Shown in pieces: positions 33,075 to 41,762 of a stretch of 64,000 bases of DNA. Position 1 is the stretch's first letter; the number at the start of each line of letters is the position of its first letter. Below the pieces are notes generated by a model. The model was not told the origin of the DNA and did no database searches. It was given only the letters and a program-made list of their open reading frames with translations. Origin of the DNA: an uncultured Clostridia bacterium. Lineage in GTDB: Bacteria; Bacillota; Clostridia; Christensenellales; UBA3700. The DNA is taken from positions 1 to 64,000 of the forward strand of contig CALGRX010000008.1 of the NCBI GenBank assembly GCA_937880755.1. The letters are read 5' to 3'. A program made the translations under genes and the position numbers.

Positions 33075-33821
33075 TTAGGTGCGAGCCAATCCGTCTACGC
33101 TCAAGACCACACCCGTAATATAACTTGCCTTGTCGCTTGCTAAGAATACGAATGCGTTGGCAATATCTTCGGGCTCACCAATGCGGCGCAAAGGTACCAT
33201 TTTGATAAGAGGCGCTATCACTTGCTCCGGAACGGCTTTCATCATATCCGTTTTGGTTATTCCCGGTGCAACAGCGTTGACACGAATACCGAATGGACCC
33301 AACTCTCTTGCAAGAGATAGCGTTAGTCCGTTGACTGCAAATTTGGAGGTTGGATAAGCCACGCCCGACGGTTGTCCGTATATACTTACCATACTACTTG
33401 TGTTGAGAATACATCCGCTTGCTCTCTCTTTCATACCGTCAACGACGGCGCGGGCACAATTGAACGTGCCTTTGAGGTTGAGGTCCATAACCTTGTCGAA
33501 TATCTCTTCGGTATAACTCGTAAAAGGCTCGCTGGCAGATATACCCGCGTTGTTGACGAGAATATCAATCTTGCCGTATTCTTTTTCCACTTGGTCAAAA
33601 GCCTTCTTAACGTCCTCGTAATCGGTAAGATTTGGACTGATACCGCTCACCTTCCAATCGGGATTTTCCGCTTTCAATTCTGCAACGGCTTTTGCCGCGC
33701 TCTCGGGTTTAGAACCGCACAAAACTACGCTTGCTCCTTCTTTGAGAAACTCTTTGACAGTTGCAAAACCTATTCCTCTCGAGCCACCCGTAACGATGGC
33801 TACCTTTCCTTCTAACAACAT
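33075..33821 (-). CDS. FabG/BaiA-like SDR oxidoreductase
   Basis: A 248-residue classical SDR: TGGSRGIG cofactor motif, NNAG, catalytic Ser in LNTSSMVSIYG, YPTSK catalytic pair, RVNAVAPG and C-terminal ITGVVLSVDG. The normal length and motifs suit an NAD(P)H-dependent 3-ketoacyl or hydroxysteroid reductase. Several stretches (GIGFATVKEFL, then the LT step after a variable loop, and the VDGLART end) remind me of clostridial BaiA-type hydroxysteroid dehydrogenases, but sequence alone does not separate these from FabG. There is no fatty-acid or bile-acid gene next to it, and it is monocistronic with its own terminator. Confidence 0.85.
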   Translation of the reverse strand: MLLEGKVAIVTGGSRGIGFATVKEFLKEGASVVLCGSKPESAAKAVAELKAENPDWKVSGISPNLTDYEDVKKAFDQVEKEYGKIDILVNNAGISASEPFTSYTEEIFDKVMDLNLKGTFNCARAVVDGMKERASGCILNTSSMVSIYGQPSGVAYPTSKFAVNGLTLSLARELGPFGIRVNAVAPGITKTDMMKAVPEQVIAPLIKMVPLRRIGEPEDIANAFVFLASDKASYITGVVLSVDGLART

Positions 33822-33943
33822 AATATTTTCCTTCCTTATATTTATTGACGCTTGATTATTACCGCATCCTTAATTGTATTATAATATTTTTTTGTCCGAA
33901 TAGTCAAGATGTAAAAAAAATTGCAAATACGTAAAAATTTCGA

Positions 33944-33969
33944 TAAAAATCGCTCCCGTTAGGGAGCGA
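33944..33969 (-). terminator. Terminator after the thioesterase gene
   Basis: TCGCTCCC-GTTA-GGGAGCGA (33950-33969), followed on the minus strand by TTTTTAT. Confidence 0.85.
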
Positions 33970-33972
33970 AAA

Positions 33973-34464
33973 TCAAATATTTATTTCCTTTACGTCGTCG
34001 GGCAAATATTCGTCTAATTGCTCGACCATATCGACGTCGGTGATTTTGGAAGGTGGCAACTTGACGTAAATCGCCTCGCCTTCCGCAAGAAGTTTGCCGT
34101 CTTGGTCAAAAATCTCGCTCTTGGCGGTAAAGCCTCGCTTGCCGTTGATAAGCAACGTACCTACTCCCACGAGGGGAACGTCGTATGGCACGGGCTTACG
34201 GAATTTGAGTTTTAGACTCGACGTTACGGCAAGCGTGTCGGGCTCGTACGTCCAAATCACACGCCCTGCCAACTCGTCGAGCATACACGATATCATTCCT
34301 CCGTGCGCTCTGCCGGGGTAAGATTGATGGATGTCCTTGTACTCAAACAACGTTGCAACCCTCTTGTCTTCAAGCTCGTAGAAAGGTGCTTTGAGTCCGC
34401 TGTCGTTGTACAGCCCGCAGATGATACACATCTTGCTGTTGTTTTGCTTCTTGACTACCTTCAT
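33973..34464 (-). CDS. PaaI-family hotdog thioesterase
   Basis: A protein of about 163 residues, start at the ATG at 34464 overlapping the gpmI stop as ATGA; an upstream extension lies inside gpmI. The hotdog core contains YPGRAHGGMISCMLDELAG, the PaaI-type active-site helix with His-Gly-Gly and a downstream acidic residue, then SLKLKFRKPVPYD. The N-terminus has CIICG, which may bind metal or be redox-active. It would hydrolyse acyl-CoA thioesters; the substrate is unknown. It is the last gene of the tpiA-gpmI run and ends at a strong terminator. Confidence 0.85.
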   Translation of the reverse strand: MKVVKKQNNSKMCIICGLYNDSGLKAPFYELEDKRVATLFEYKDIHQSYPGRAHGGMISCMLDELAGRVIWTYEPDTLAVTSSLKLKFRKPVPYDVPLVGVGTLLINGKRGFTAKSEIFDQDGKLLAEGEAIYVKLPPSKITDVDMVEQLDEYLPDDVKEINI

Positions 34465-35993
34465 TTGACTATCAAACTCTTGCCCGTCATCTCGGCAGGT
34501 ATTGCAAGACCCATCATCTCGAGCATGGTAGGCGCAATGTCGCACAGTTTACCCTCGGTGAGCGCTTTGACGTCGTCGTTGCCTACCGCAATGAGAGGAA
34601 CGGGGTTGGTAGTGTGAGCCGTAAACGGCGTTCCGTCAGGCTCGAACATATAGTCGCAGTTGCCGTGGTCGGCGGTAATCAACGCTTGACCGCCCACTTC
34701 CAATATGGCGTCTACAACCTTCTTGACACATTCGTCGGTAACTTCTACCGCCTTGACAGCCGCTTCCATAACGCCGGTATGTCCTACCATATCGCAGTTG
34801 GCAAAGTTGAGGATCATGACGTCGTATTTGCCCGATTTGATGACTTCTACAGCCTTGTCGCACACCTCGTAGGCGCTCATCTCAGGCTTCAAATCGAAGG
34901 TGGCAATCTTAGGAGAATCGATAAGAATTCTATCCTCTCCCGCATTTGGAGCTTCTACACCGCCGTTGAAGAAAAAGGTGACGTGAGCGTACTTTTGAGT
35001 CTCTGCAATACGGAATTGCTTGAGTCCCAGCTTGGAGAGATATTCTCCCAAAGTGTTGACGTATTTCTCCGGTCTATAAGCCACGTCGAGCCTATCGTTG
35101 AAGGTCACGTCGTATTGAGTAAAGGACACGAAGTTAGGCGCAAGGAACCCCTTGGCTCTCTTGAAACCGTTGAAGTCGTCGTAGATAAACGAACGAGTAA
35201 TTTGTCTTGCTCTGTCGGGACGGAAGTTGAAGAAGATTATTCCGTCGCCACGACTGATAGTCGCGATAGGGTTGCCGTTCTTAGTGATTACGGTTGGCAA
35301 AACGAATTCGTCGGTCACGCCGTTGTCGTAGCTATTTTGCATAGCCTCGATAGGGTCGGTTTCCGCTACGCCTTCTCCGTCGACCATTGCTCTGTACGCC
35401 TTGTCCACTCTATCCCAAATGTTGTCTCTGTCCATTGCGTAGAAACGTCCGTTGATAGTAGCAATTTCGCCAAAGCCTATCTCTTTGGTATAAGCGACCA
35501 ACTTTTCGATAAAGCCCTTACCGCTGGTAGGAGGTACGTCTCTGCCGTCCATAAAGCAATGGATATACACGTTGTCAAGACCTCTCATCTTAGCCATTTT
35601 GATAGTGGCAAAGAGGTGCTCGATATGCGAGTGAACGCCACCGTCCGACACGAGTCCCATAAGGTGGAGCTTCCTACCGTTACTCTTGGTCTTGTCCATA
35701 ACGTTGACCAAAGCCTTGTTGGTAAAGAAGTCGCCGTCGTCGATAGCCTTGGATATACGAGTGAGCTCTTGATAAATAATTCTACCCGCACCGATATTGA
35801 GGTGTCCTACCTCGCTGTTGCCCATTTGTCCGTCGGGAAGTCCCACCGCCAAACCGCTGGCGTTGAGGGAAGTAGACGGATATTTGTTCATCATTTCGCA
35901 GACGTTGGGCGAAGTGGTCGGGGATATTGCGTTGTTGTCGGCAGGAGCGTTGAGCCCGTAGCCGTCCATAATAATCAATCCTGTAAATTTCAT
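34461..35993 (-). CDS. gpmI: Cofactor-independent phosphoglycerate mutase
   Basis: A 510-residue enzyme of the alkaline phosphatase superfamily. The first metal site is in LIIMDGYGLN (Asp10) and the phosphorylated Ser60 in QMGNSEVGHLNIGAG. Further signatures are HCFMDGRDVPPTSG, GRFYAMDRD and the metal ligands in NFANCDMVGHTG and TADHGNCDYM. It interconverts 3- and 2-phosphoglycerate using manganese. It follows tpiA by 46 bp with a small hairpin between them and overlaps the thioesterase gene. Confidence 0.95.
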   Translation of the reverse strand: MKFTGLIIMDGYGLNAPADNNAISPTTSPNVCEMMNKYPSTSLNASGLAVGLPDGQMGNSEVGHLNIGAGRIIYQELTRISKAIDDGDFFTNKALVNVMDKTKSNGRKLHLMGLVSDGGVHSHIEHLFATIKMAKMRGLDNVYIHCFMDGRDVPPTSGKGFIEKLVAYTKEIGFGEIATINGRFYAMDRDNIWDRVDKAYRAMVDGEGVAETDPIEAMQNSYDNGVTDEFVLPTVITKNGNPIATISRGDGIIFFNFRPDRARQITRSFIYDDFNGFKRAKGFLAPNFVSFTQYDVTFNDRLDVAYRPEKYVNTLGEYLSKLGLKQFRIAETQKYAHVTFFFNGGVEAPNAGEDRILIDSPKIATFDLKPEMSAYEVCDKAVEVIKSGKYDVMILNFANCDMVGHTGVMEAAVKAVEVTDECVKKVVDAILEVGGQALITADHGNCDYMFEPDGTPFTAHTTNPVPLIAVGNDDVKALTEGKLCDIAPTMLEMMGLAIPAEMTGKSLIVK

Positions 35994-36008
35994 AGTTTCC
36001 TTATAAGA

Positions 36009-36030
36009 AAGCCTTGATTTCTCAAGGCTT
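36009..36030 (-). terminator. Weak hairpin between tpiA and gpmI
   Basis: AAGCCTTGA-TTTC-TCAAGGCTT, a perfect 9-bp stem followed on the minus strand by TCTTATAAGG. It may attenuate transcription or protect RNA ends and does not look like a full terminator. Confidence 0.5.
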
Positions 36031-36039
36031 AAATAGTTT

Positions 36040-36789
36040 TTAGTATTTTACAACTTGAGAAAAGTCAACTGCTTTGAGTGACGCGCCGCCGATAAGTCCG
36101 CCGTCAATCTGTGGCATAGCCATAAGGTCGCTAGCGTTCTTAGGATTCATAGAACCGCCGTATTGGATACGAACTTTGTTCTCTGCGCAGTCTTTGCAAT
36201 ACAAGTCAGCCATCTTGTTGCGGATAATGGCAATGGTGTCGTTGGCTTCTTCTTTGGTAGCCGTCTTGCCCGTGCCGATTGCCCATACAGGCTCGTATGC
36301 GATGACGATGTTTTCAAGCTCTTCGTGAGGGATATCCTTGAATGCGCCCTCGGTTTGTCTAACGAGTACTTCTTCTACCTTGCCGCTTTCTCTCTCTTCG
36401 AGGGTTTCGCCCACGCAGATGATTGGCTTGAGTCCCACTGCGAGAGCCGCCTTGACTCTTGCGTTGACGGTTGCGTCGGTTTCGCCGAAGTATTGTCTTC
36501 TTTCGCTATGGCCGATGATTACGTATTCTACGCCGAGTTCTACGAGCATCTTAGCACTGATTTCGCCCGTAAACGCACCTTTTTCTGCCCAATGTACGTT
36601 CTCCGCGCCAACTTTGATATTGGTACCCTTGGTCATCTCGACTGCGGTGGCAAGGTCGGTGTATGGGGTGCAAATTACCACTTCTGCCTCAGCGTCCGCA
36701 ACGAGCGGAATGAGGTCGGTTATCAATGCCTTGGTGTCGGCAATGGTGTTGTTCATTTTCCAGTTTCCTGCAATAATAGGTCTTCTCAT
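36040..36789 (-). CDS. tpiA: Triosephosphate isomerase
   Basis: A 249-residue TIM barrel of normal length. The substrate Lys is in AGNWKMN, the catalytic His in YVIIGHSERR, and the catalytic Glu in VIAYEPVWAIGTGKTA. Phosphate-binding loops are YGGSMNPKN and IDGGLIGGASLK. It interconverts dihydroxyacetone phosphate and glyceraldehyde-3-phosphate. It is followed by gpmI on the same strand. pgk lies upstream, separated by about 440 bp of apparently decayed sequence. Confidence 0.96.
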   Translation of the reverse strand: MRRPIIAGNWKMNNTIADTKALITDLIPLVADAEAEVVICTPYTDLATAVEMTKGTNIKVGAENVHWAEKGAFTGEISAKMLVELGVEYVIIGHSERRQYFGETDATVNARVKAALAVGLKPIICVGETLEERESGKVEEVLVRQTEGAFKDIPHEELENIVIAYEPVWAIGTGKTATKEEANDTIAIIRNKMADLYCKDCAENKVRIQYGGSMNPKNASDLMAMPQIDGGLIGGASLKAVDFSQVVKY

Positions 36790-37230
36790 TTTGTTACCTC
36801 TTTTCTATTTAGTTTGTTGCAAGGTAATGCTTGCAATCATATTTTGTTGACAAAGTAAGTTGCTTTGACGCTACGTCCTTTGCATATTTGTTGCCTACGA
36901 CGAAGTCGCCGTCAATCTCGTCTACAGTTCATTCCACGATATATTCTATCATTGCGATAGTCACTTTTTGTCCCGTAATTCTATCAAAAATTCCACTTTC
37001 AAGTTTTGTCTCCTTGCAAATAGTTGCAATAACAAAAGATTGCTTTCCTTTTCCTATTGCGATAGCTCATCAAAATGAAGAACATAAAGCTAGGAAACAA
37101 GTAGACGAACGGACTGATATAGTCGGGCTTGTATTGCAAACACTCGTAATTAGTTTTACGACACTTGCAAATGCCAACAATACCGCCGCACAAGTCAGTA
37201 GGTTGTAACTCTCTTGGTCAGTTACATCTA
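36790..37230. other. Long gap between pgk and tpiA
   Basis: No intact gene. On the minus strand it contains a coding-like segment broken by stops (36809-37066) and less clear sequence toward pgk. The tpiA ribosome site is at its left edge. Confidence 0.5.
36809..37066 (-). pseudogene. Decayed reading frame between pgk and tpiA
   Basis: Read on the minus strand from 37066, one frame gives about 85 codons that look protein-like: AIGKGKQSFVIATICK, ESGIFDRITGQKVTIAM and DEIDGDFVVGNKYAKDVASK. It is interrupted by an in-frame TGA (36929-36931) and closed by TAA at 36809-36811, with stop codons directly before it. The segment has mixed polar and hydrophobic alternation unlike the AT-rich spacers elsewhere. 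I do not recognise the family. It is most likely the remnant of a gene once in the glycolytic run. Confidence 0.4.
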
Positions 37231-38550
37231 TTAGTCCTTGTCGTTGAGACAAGCAATACCAGGGAGAACTTTGCCTTCGAAGAGTTCCAAAGACGCTCCG
37301 CCACCCGTAGAGATATGGGTCATCTTGTCTGCAAAACCGAGTTGTGCAACCGCGGCAGCACTGTCGCCGCCACCGATAATGGTAGTTGCGTCGGTTGCTT
37401 CTGCCAAAGACTTAGCAACAGCTACCGTACCTGCCGCAAGAATTGGGTTTTCGAATACGCCCATAGGTCCGTTCCAAATAACCGTCTTAGCGTTCTTAAC
37501 GGCATCGGCAAAGAGGGCTTGGGTCTTGGTACCGATATCGAGTCCCATTCTGTCGTCCGGGATATTCATACTGTCGACGTTTTCGATAGCGATAGGCGCG
37601 TCGATTGGGTCAGGGAAGCTTGCCGCAACGGTAGCGTCAACAGGCAACAAAATGGTCTTGCCGAGTTCTTCCGCCTTAGCGAGCATGTCCTTGCAGTAGT
37701 CGATTTTTTCGTTGTCAACGAGCGACATACCAACTTTTCCGCCCTTAGCGGCAAGGAAGGTGTAAGCCATACCGCCACCGATGACGAGCGTGTCGCACTT
37801 GTTGAGCAAGTTGTCGATAACTTTGAGCTTGTCTGCAACTTTAGCACCACCCAAGATAGCAACAAATGGTCTCTCGGGAGCTTCGAGCGCTCTTGCCATT
37901 ACGTTGAGTTCCTTCTCGATGAGGAAACCACAAACTGCCGTCTTGACGAAGCCGTATTCTACGATACCTGCGGTAGAAGCGTGACTTCTGTGTGCAGTAC
38001 CGAAAGCGTCGTTGACGTAAATATCTGCATACTTAGCAAGCTCTTTGCAAAATTCTTCGTCTCTCTTCTCTTCTTCTGCGTGGAAACGGAGATTTTCGAG
38101 CAATACGCATTCGCCCTCTTTGCAAGCTGCGACTTTGGCTTTTGCGTCCTCGCCGATTACGTCCTTAGCAAAGGTAACCTTGCCGTCCAAAAGCTCGTTG
38201 AGTCTGTCGGCAACGGGCTTGAGAGTCAACTTGACAGGATCGTTTTTGAGAGCCTTGGCGATATAAGCTTCCTTGGCTGCCTCTTGCTCTTCTACAGGCA
38301 ATTTTTCTACCTCTTTTTTCTCCTTCTTGCTAAGACCTACTTCGGCACTAAAAATGCTGTGTGGCTTGCCCATATGAGAACAAAGAATGACCTTTGCGCC
38401 GTGCTCCATAAGATACTTGATAGTAGGGAGTGCGCCGTTGATTCTGTTTTCGTCGGTGATTTTGCCGTCCTTCATAGGCACGTTGAAATCAACTCTGACC
38501 AAACATCTTTTGCCTTTGACGTCTACGTCTTTGATTGACATTTTGTTCAT
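37231..38550 (-). CDS. pgk: Phosphoglycerate kinase
   Basis: A 439-residue enzyme, longer than the usual about 395-400. The N-domain signature RVDFNVPMKDGKITDENRI, the substrate Arg in ENLRFHAEEE and DAFGTAHRSHAS, and the nucleotide-domain GGGDSAAAV and STGGGASLELFEG are all present. The extra length is an insertion of about 40 residues after ILCSHMGKP, charged and Lys/Glu-rich (LSKKEKKEVEKLPVEEQEAAKE). AAGGAG precedes the ATG, and a TATAAT promoter lies upstream. It transfers phosphate from 1,3-bisphosphoglycerate to ADP. The usual neighbour gap is not in the window. Confidence 0.95.
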   Translation of the reverse strand: MNKMSIKDVDVKGKRCLVRVDFNVPMKDGKITDENRINGALPTIKYLMEHGAKVILCSHMGKPHSIFSAEVGLSKKEKKEVEKLPVEEQEAAKEAYIAKALKNDPVKLTLKPVADRLNELLDGKVTFAKDVIGEDAKAKVAACKEGECVLLENLRFHAEEEKRDEEFCKELAKYADIYVNDAFGTAHRSHASTAGIVEYGFVKTAVCGFLIEKELNVMARALEAPERPFVAILGGAKVADKLKVIDNLLNKCDTLVIGGGMAYTFLAAKGGKVGMSLVDNEKIDYCKDMLAKAEELGKTILLPVDATVAASFPDPIDAPIAIENVDSMNIPDDRMGLDIGTKTQALFADAVKNAKTVIWNGPMGVFENPILAAGTVAVAKSLAEATDATTIIGGGDSAAAVAQLGFADKMTHISTGGGASLELFEGKVLPGIACLNDKD

Positions 38551-38590
38551 AAAAGTAAACTCCTTTTTGACTGATATTTATTTCACAATG

Positions 38591-38620
38591 ATTATAGCAC
38601 TTTTGGCGTGCGTTTGTAAA
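38591..38620 (-). promoter_or_regulatory. Promoter for pgk
   Basis: On the minus strand: TTTACA (38615-38620), an 18-bp spacer and TATAAT (38591-38596), about 40 bp ahead of the start codon. Confidence 0.6.
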
Positions 38621-38625
38621 GCAAA

Positions 38626-40254
38626 CTAACCTACAACGTAAACCTTGCTCTCGCAAGCGTCGAGTTTGATTTTTTGCAACTGCCCGAGCGTTAGGCTCTC
38701 GCCCGTCCATACGTCGGTGGCAAGGGTTTTACCCTCCCAAGTAGTAGCGATATATTCGTCGCTCGAAATCTTGCTCCAATCTACCTTTTTGCTAGCCTTG
38801 AAGCCTTGCTTGTTGAAGAAACATACCGCAACCTTGCCACCCGCAAGCGGTTTGGCAAGCACGTCCACGCCACCCTTGATTATTCTCTTGGCTTGTCTGC
38901 CCAACTCGTCTTGGTTGATAGCGATAAGCGCCTTGTTGGTGACGATAGACAGCACGTCGTCCGTTATCTTCCTCACGTCGTTGCCGAGCATAAGCGGCGC
39001 GTTCATCATACACCACAGCGCAAAGTGCGATTTGTTTTGCTCTCGTGTGAGTTTGCCGTTGCCGACTTCCAACATATCGGGGTCGTTGTAGTGTCCCACC
39101 GAAGCGTATCGGTGCAACGTCACGTTGTGCTCGTAGATACGCTTTATCCACCACCACATAGACATTATGTCTGGGGTCGTCCTCCACATATTGCCCGTCT
39201 TAGACGCCCAGTTGTGAGGGTCGTTCCTACCCCATTCGCACACCGAAAAGGTGATAGGTTTGACGGGTTCTCCGCTCTCTATAGCCACTTGCTCCGCCGC
39301 ATCTTGAAGCGCCTTGCCCATCTTGTAATATTGGAGCATCGCACTGTCGGCGCGAGTGCCTATCGGGTTGGTAAGTTCTATGACGTTGACGCCCTCTTGC
39401 AATGTGACTTGGGTGCTAAATCTTGCCACCGTATTCCAAACCTTTTGAGGCGGAATATCGAAATAGTAAGACTTGCCGTTGATACGCGCTCTCAAAAACT
39501 TGTCGTAATCGCTACCCTTTTTGACGATACGTAGGGTGAGGATATACTCTCCGCCCTCTTTGACGTAGACGTTGTCGAAGATCGCTTCGCCCTTGGCTTT
39601 GTCCATACCGGATATATAACGCTTGCAAGCAACCTTTTTGGTTGGCATAAGTTTTGCCGTACCTCTGACGACGGCTCTGTCGCAAGTGATACTTTGCAAC
39701 ACCTTGCCCGTGCCTATCTCGCTGACGTCTATGGCGTATACGAGAGGAGCGTAACTGCTGATTGCTACGTTGTGACAAAAGTCGTACTTGAAAAACTCTA
39801 TGCCCCACCTTGCCAAAGTCAAGGCGTCCTTTTGCTCGTGATAGAGGCTTGCGGGCAAATCTTCGCAAGTGTAGACGCCGTTGCTGGAATATGCGCCTAC
39901 TTTTAGCCCCATAGCGTTGGCTTGCTTGACCAACTCTGCTATACCCATAGAGAAAGTTACTCTATCGCCTTGCAATTCGCCTTCCGCCGTCCTTTGGCTG
40001 TCGTGCCAACAATCGTCAAGGTTGAGATAGCGATATCCCGCGTCAATCAAACCCTTGTCGCGCATTGCCTTGGCAGTCTCCAAAATCATCTCTTGGTCGA
40101 TATGATTTTTGAAGGTGTTCCAACTTGACCAACCCATAGGCGGAGCCGTTACGCCGTTGTCGTAGTCTTGCTCCACGTCAATGGACGTAATTCTACTCTT
40201 AGGCGTAAAGAGTTGCTTTAGATAACATAGCGGACACATTCCGTTACGCTTCAT
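38626..40254 (-). CDS. GH27 alpha-galactosidase with inserted carbohydrate-binding-like module
   Basis: A 542-residue protein. The GH27 barrel starts APPMGWSSWNTF (about 37-48), continues YRYLNLDDCWHD and GAYSSNG, and has the nucleophile Asp158 in FFKYDFCHN. The barrel is then broken: residues about 170-312 read as a beta-sandwich like CBM6/35 (EAIFDNVYVKEGGEYILTL, FLRARINGKSYYFDIPP, TLQEGVNVIELTNP). The barrel resumes with FSVCEWGRNDPHNWA and the acid/base Asp393 in NDPDMLEVGNG. A C-terminal beta domain follows. There is no signal peptide, so the enzyme is probably cytosolic. The N-terminal MCPLCYLK has a CxxC. It overlaps the alcohol dehydrogenase gene by 11 bp and has AAGGAGG upstream. Confidence 0.85.
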   Translation of the reverse strand: MKRNGMCPLCYLKQLFTPKSRITSIDVEQDYDNGVTAPPMGWSSWNTFKNHIDQEMILETAKAMRDKGLIDAGYRYLNLDDCWHDSQRTAEGELQGDRVTFSMGIAELVKQANAMGLKVGAYSSNGVYTCEDLPASLYHEQKDALTLARWGIEFFKYDFCHNVAISSYAPLVYAIDVSEIGTGKVLQSITCDRAVVRGTAKLMPTKKVACKRYISGMDKAKGEAIFDNVYVKEGGEYILTLRIVKKGSDYDKFLRARINGKSYYFDIPPQKVWNTVARFSTQVTLQEGVNVIELTNPIGTRADSAMLQYYKMGKALQDAAEQVAIESGEPVKPITFSVCEWGRNDPHNWASKTGNMWRTTPDIMSMWWWIKRIYEHNVTLHRYASVGHYNDPDMLEVGNGKLTREQNKSHFALWCMMNAPLMLGNDVRKITDDVLSIVTNKALIAINQDELGRQAKRIIKGGVDVLAKPLAGGKVAVCFFNKQGFKASKKVDWSKISSDEYIATTWEGKTLATDVWTGESLTLGQLQKIKLDACESKVYVVG

Positions 40255-41473
40255 TGCTCTCCTCCTTAGCCATAATTTTGTGATATATATCCGCTAATTC
40301 TGTTTTGCCCATAAACTTAGGCACGGGATAGAGCGGATTGGCTTCTTTGTATGCTCTCTCTACCATAGTAGGTATATCCTCTTCTTTGATACCCTTGATA
40401 GTGGTAGGAATATCCATTGCCTTCTCCATATCCTTGACGGCTTGGATAAAGGCTTTGGCGTTTTCTTCTTTGCTCTTGCTCATATCGGCGATGCCAACGT
40501 ACAAAGACAACTCGTAGAGTTGCTTGGTGATGCTGTCGCCGTAGTACTCGAGTACGTATGGCAATACTACCGAGTTGGCGAGTCCGTGAGGCACGTTGTA
40601 GAAGCCTCCCAAAGTGTGTGCTATCGCGTGCACGTATCCCACGTAGGCTCTTGTGAAGGCAACGCCCGCATAGTAAGAGCCCTTTTGCATATTGGCTCTT
40701 GCCTCGAGGTCGGCACCGTTGTCGTAAGCCTTTTGCAAATTGGCAAATATGAGCTTGACGGCTTTGACCGCCGCTTCTCTCGTGCTCTTGACGTTGCCCT
40801 TGCCGATATATGCTTCTACTGCGTGAGTCAGTGCATCTATACCCGTGGTAGAAGTAATGTGCTTAGGCAGTCCTACCGTGAGTTTTGGGTCAAGCACTGC
40901 GTAACGCGGTATGAGCGAGTGGTCGTTGATAGCGTACTTCTCGTGAGTCTTGCTGTTGGAAATAACCGCTGCCAAAGTCGTTTCGCTACCCGTACCCGCC
41001 GTGGTAGGAATTGCAAAGATAGTAGGCAACTTCTTGCGTACTTTTAGCACACCCTTCATCTGAGGTATTTGCTTGTTTGGTCTGGCAATTCTCGCGCCGA
41101 TACCCTTAGCGCAGTCCATTGGCGAACCACCGCCGAATGCAATGATTGCCTCACAACCGTCGCGCTTGAATATCTCTACGCCCGCTTCGATATTTTCGAT
41201 AGGCGGATTAGGCACTACGTCGCTATATACGCTATATTTGATGCCTTGCTCGTCAAGCTGAGCCACCATACCGTCGATGAGCCCTAGCTTTTTGAGCATA
41301 CTATCGGTGACGACGAGTACGTTGGTTATGCCCTTGCTCTTGATGAAAGCAGGCAAGCCTTCGACGCCGTTCTCGAATTCTAGCAACTCAGGCTCTCTCC
41401 AAGGCAAAACTTGGGAAGCTACGTACATAACTCCTTGATAGAGTCTGCATCCGAATTTTTGTAAACAATTCAT
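40244..41473 (-). CDS. Iron-containing alcohol dehydrogenase
   Basis: A 409-residue group III metal-dependent alcohol dehydrogenase. The NAD(P)-binding motif GGGSPMDCAKG is followed by PTTAGTGSE, the metal ligands in GIDALTHAVEAY and HAIAHTLGGFYNVPHGLAN. It probably reduces an aldehyde to an alcohol (fermentation) or acts on lactaldehyde or a polyol. It leads a two-gene operon with the alpha-galactosidase, so a role in sugar-derived aldehyde metabolism is possible but not shown. A TTGACA/TATAAT promoter lies directly upstream. Confidence 0.92.
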   Translation of the reverse strand: MNCLQKFGCRLYQGVMYVASQVLPWREPELLEFENGVEGLPAFIKSKGITNVLVVTDSMLKKLGLIDGMVAQLDEQGIKYSVYSDVVPNPPIENIEAGVEIFKRDGCEAIIAFGGGSPMDCAKGIGARIARPNKQIPQMKGVLKVRKKLPTIFAIPTTAGTGSETTLAAVISNSKTHEKYAINDHSLIPRYAVLDPKLTVGLPKHITSTTGIDALTHAVEAYIGKGNVKSTREAAVKAVKLIFANLQKAYDNGADLEARANMQKGSYYAGVAFTRAYVGYVHAIAHTLGGFYNVPHGLANSVVLPYVLEYYGDSITKQLYELSLYVGIADMSKSKEENAKAFIQAVKDMEKAMDIPTTIKGIKEEDIPTMVERAYKEANPLYPVPKFMGKTELADIYHKIMAKEESNEA

Positions 41474-41501
41474 ACCTATACCTCACATATACATATTAAA
41501 T

Positions 41502-41531
41502 ATTATAATACTATTTGGCTTGGGTTGTCAA
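41502..41531 (-). promoter_or_regulatory. Promoter for the alcohol dehydrogenase/alpha-galactosidase operon
   Basis: On the minus strand: TTGACA (41526-41531), an 18-bp spacer and TATAAT (41502-41507), 28 bp ahead of the start codon. Confidence 0.7.
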
Positions 41532-41762
41532 TACGGCGGGATATTAAGTCCCCTAATTTTACGTCGATATTTTTGCCGCGTTTTGAATATCGTAGCGAGT
41601 GCTTCCGCGAGGCTTGCACGGACAATATAATTAGTATTGATAAATTGTCGCGCATATGCTACTATATTATTAAGTCGCCCGCCCAAATGGCAAAAAACGG
41701 CTACCGCTTGTGGCGACGAATTCTCCCGACAACTATTCGGGATTAGGAAAACAACCGCTATA

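Noticed and set aside
34614..36017. 467-codon plus-strand frame opposite gpmI
   Set aside because: gpmI on the minus strand has full catalytic motifs; the plus frame has no family features and is an antisense shadow.
36929..36931. In-frame TGA in the decayed frame read as selenocysteine or Trp recoding
   Set aside because: TGA ends several intact genes here (for example gpmI and spmA), no SECIS-like hairpin was apparent after it, and the frame has no start, so decay is simpler.
36831..37208. 125-codon plus-strand frame in the pgk-tpiA gap
   Set aside because: Low-information Ser/Thr/Ile-rich translation with no ribosome site; the minus-strand reading is more protein-like.
37165..38538. 457-codon plus-strand frame opposite pgk
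   Set aside because: pgk is certain from its motifs; the opposite frame is a composition artefact.
41637..41762. N-terminal extension of the sigma factor to 41637
   Set aside because: The extra residues do not look like sigma region 1 and the frame crosses the apparent promoter area of the divergent gene.
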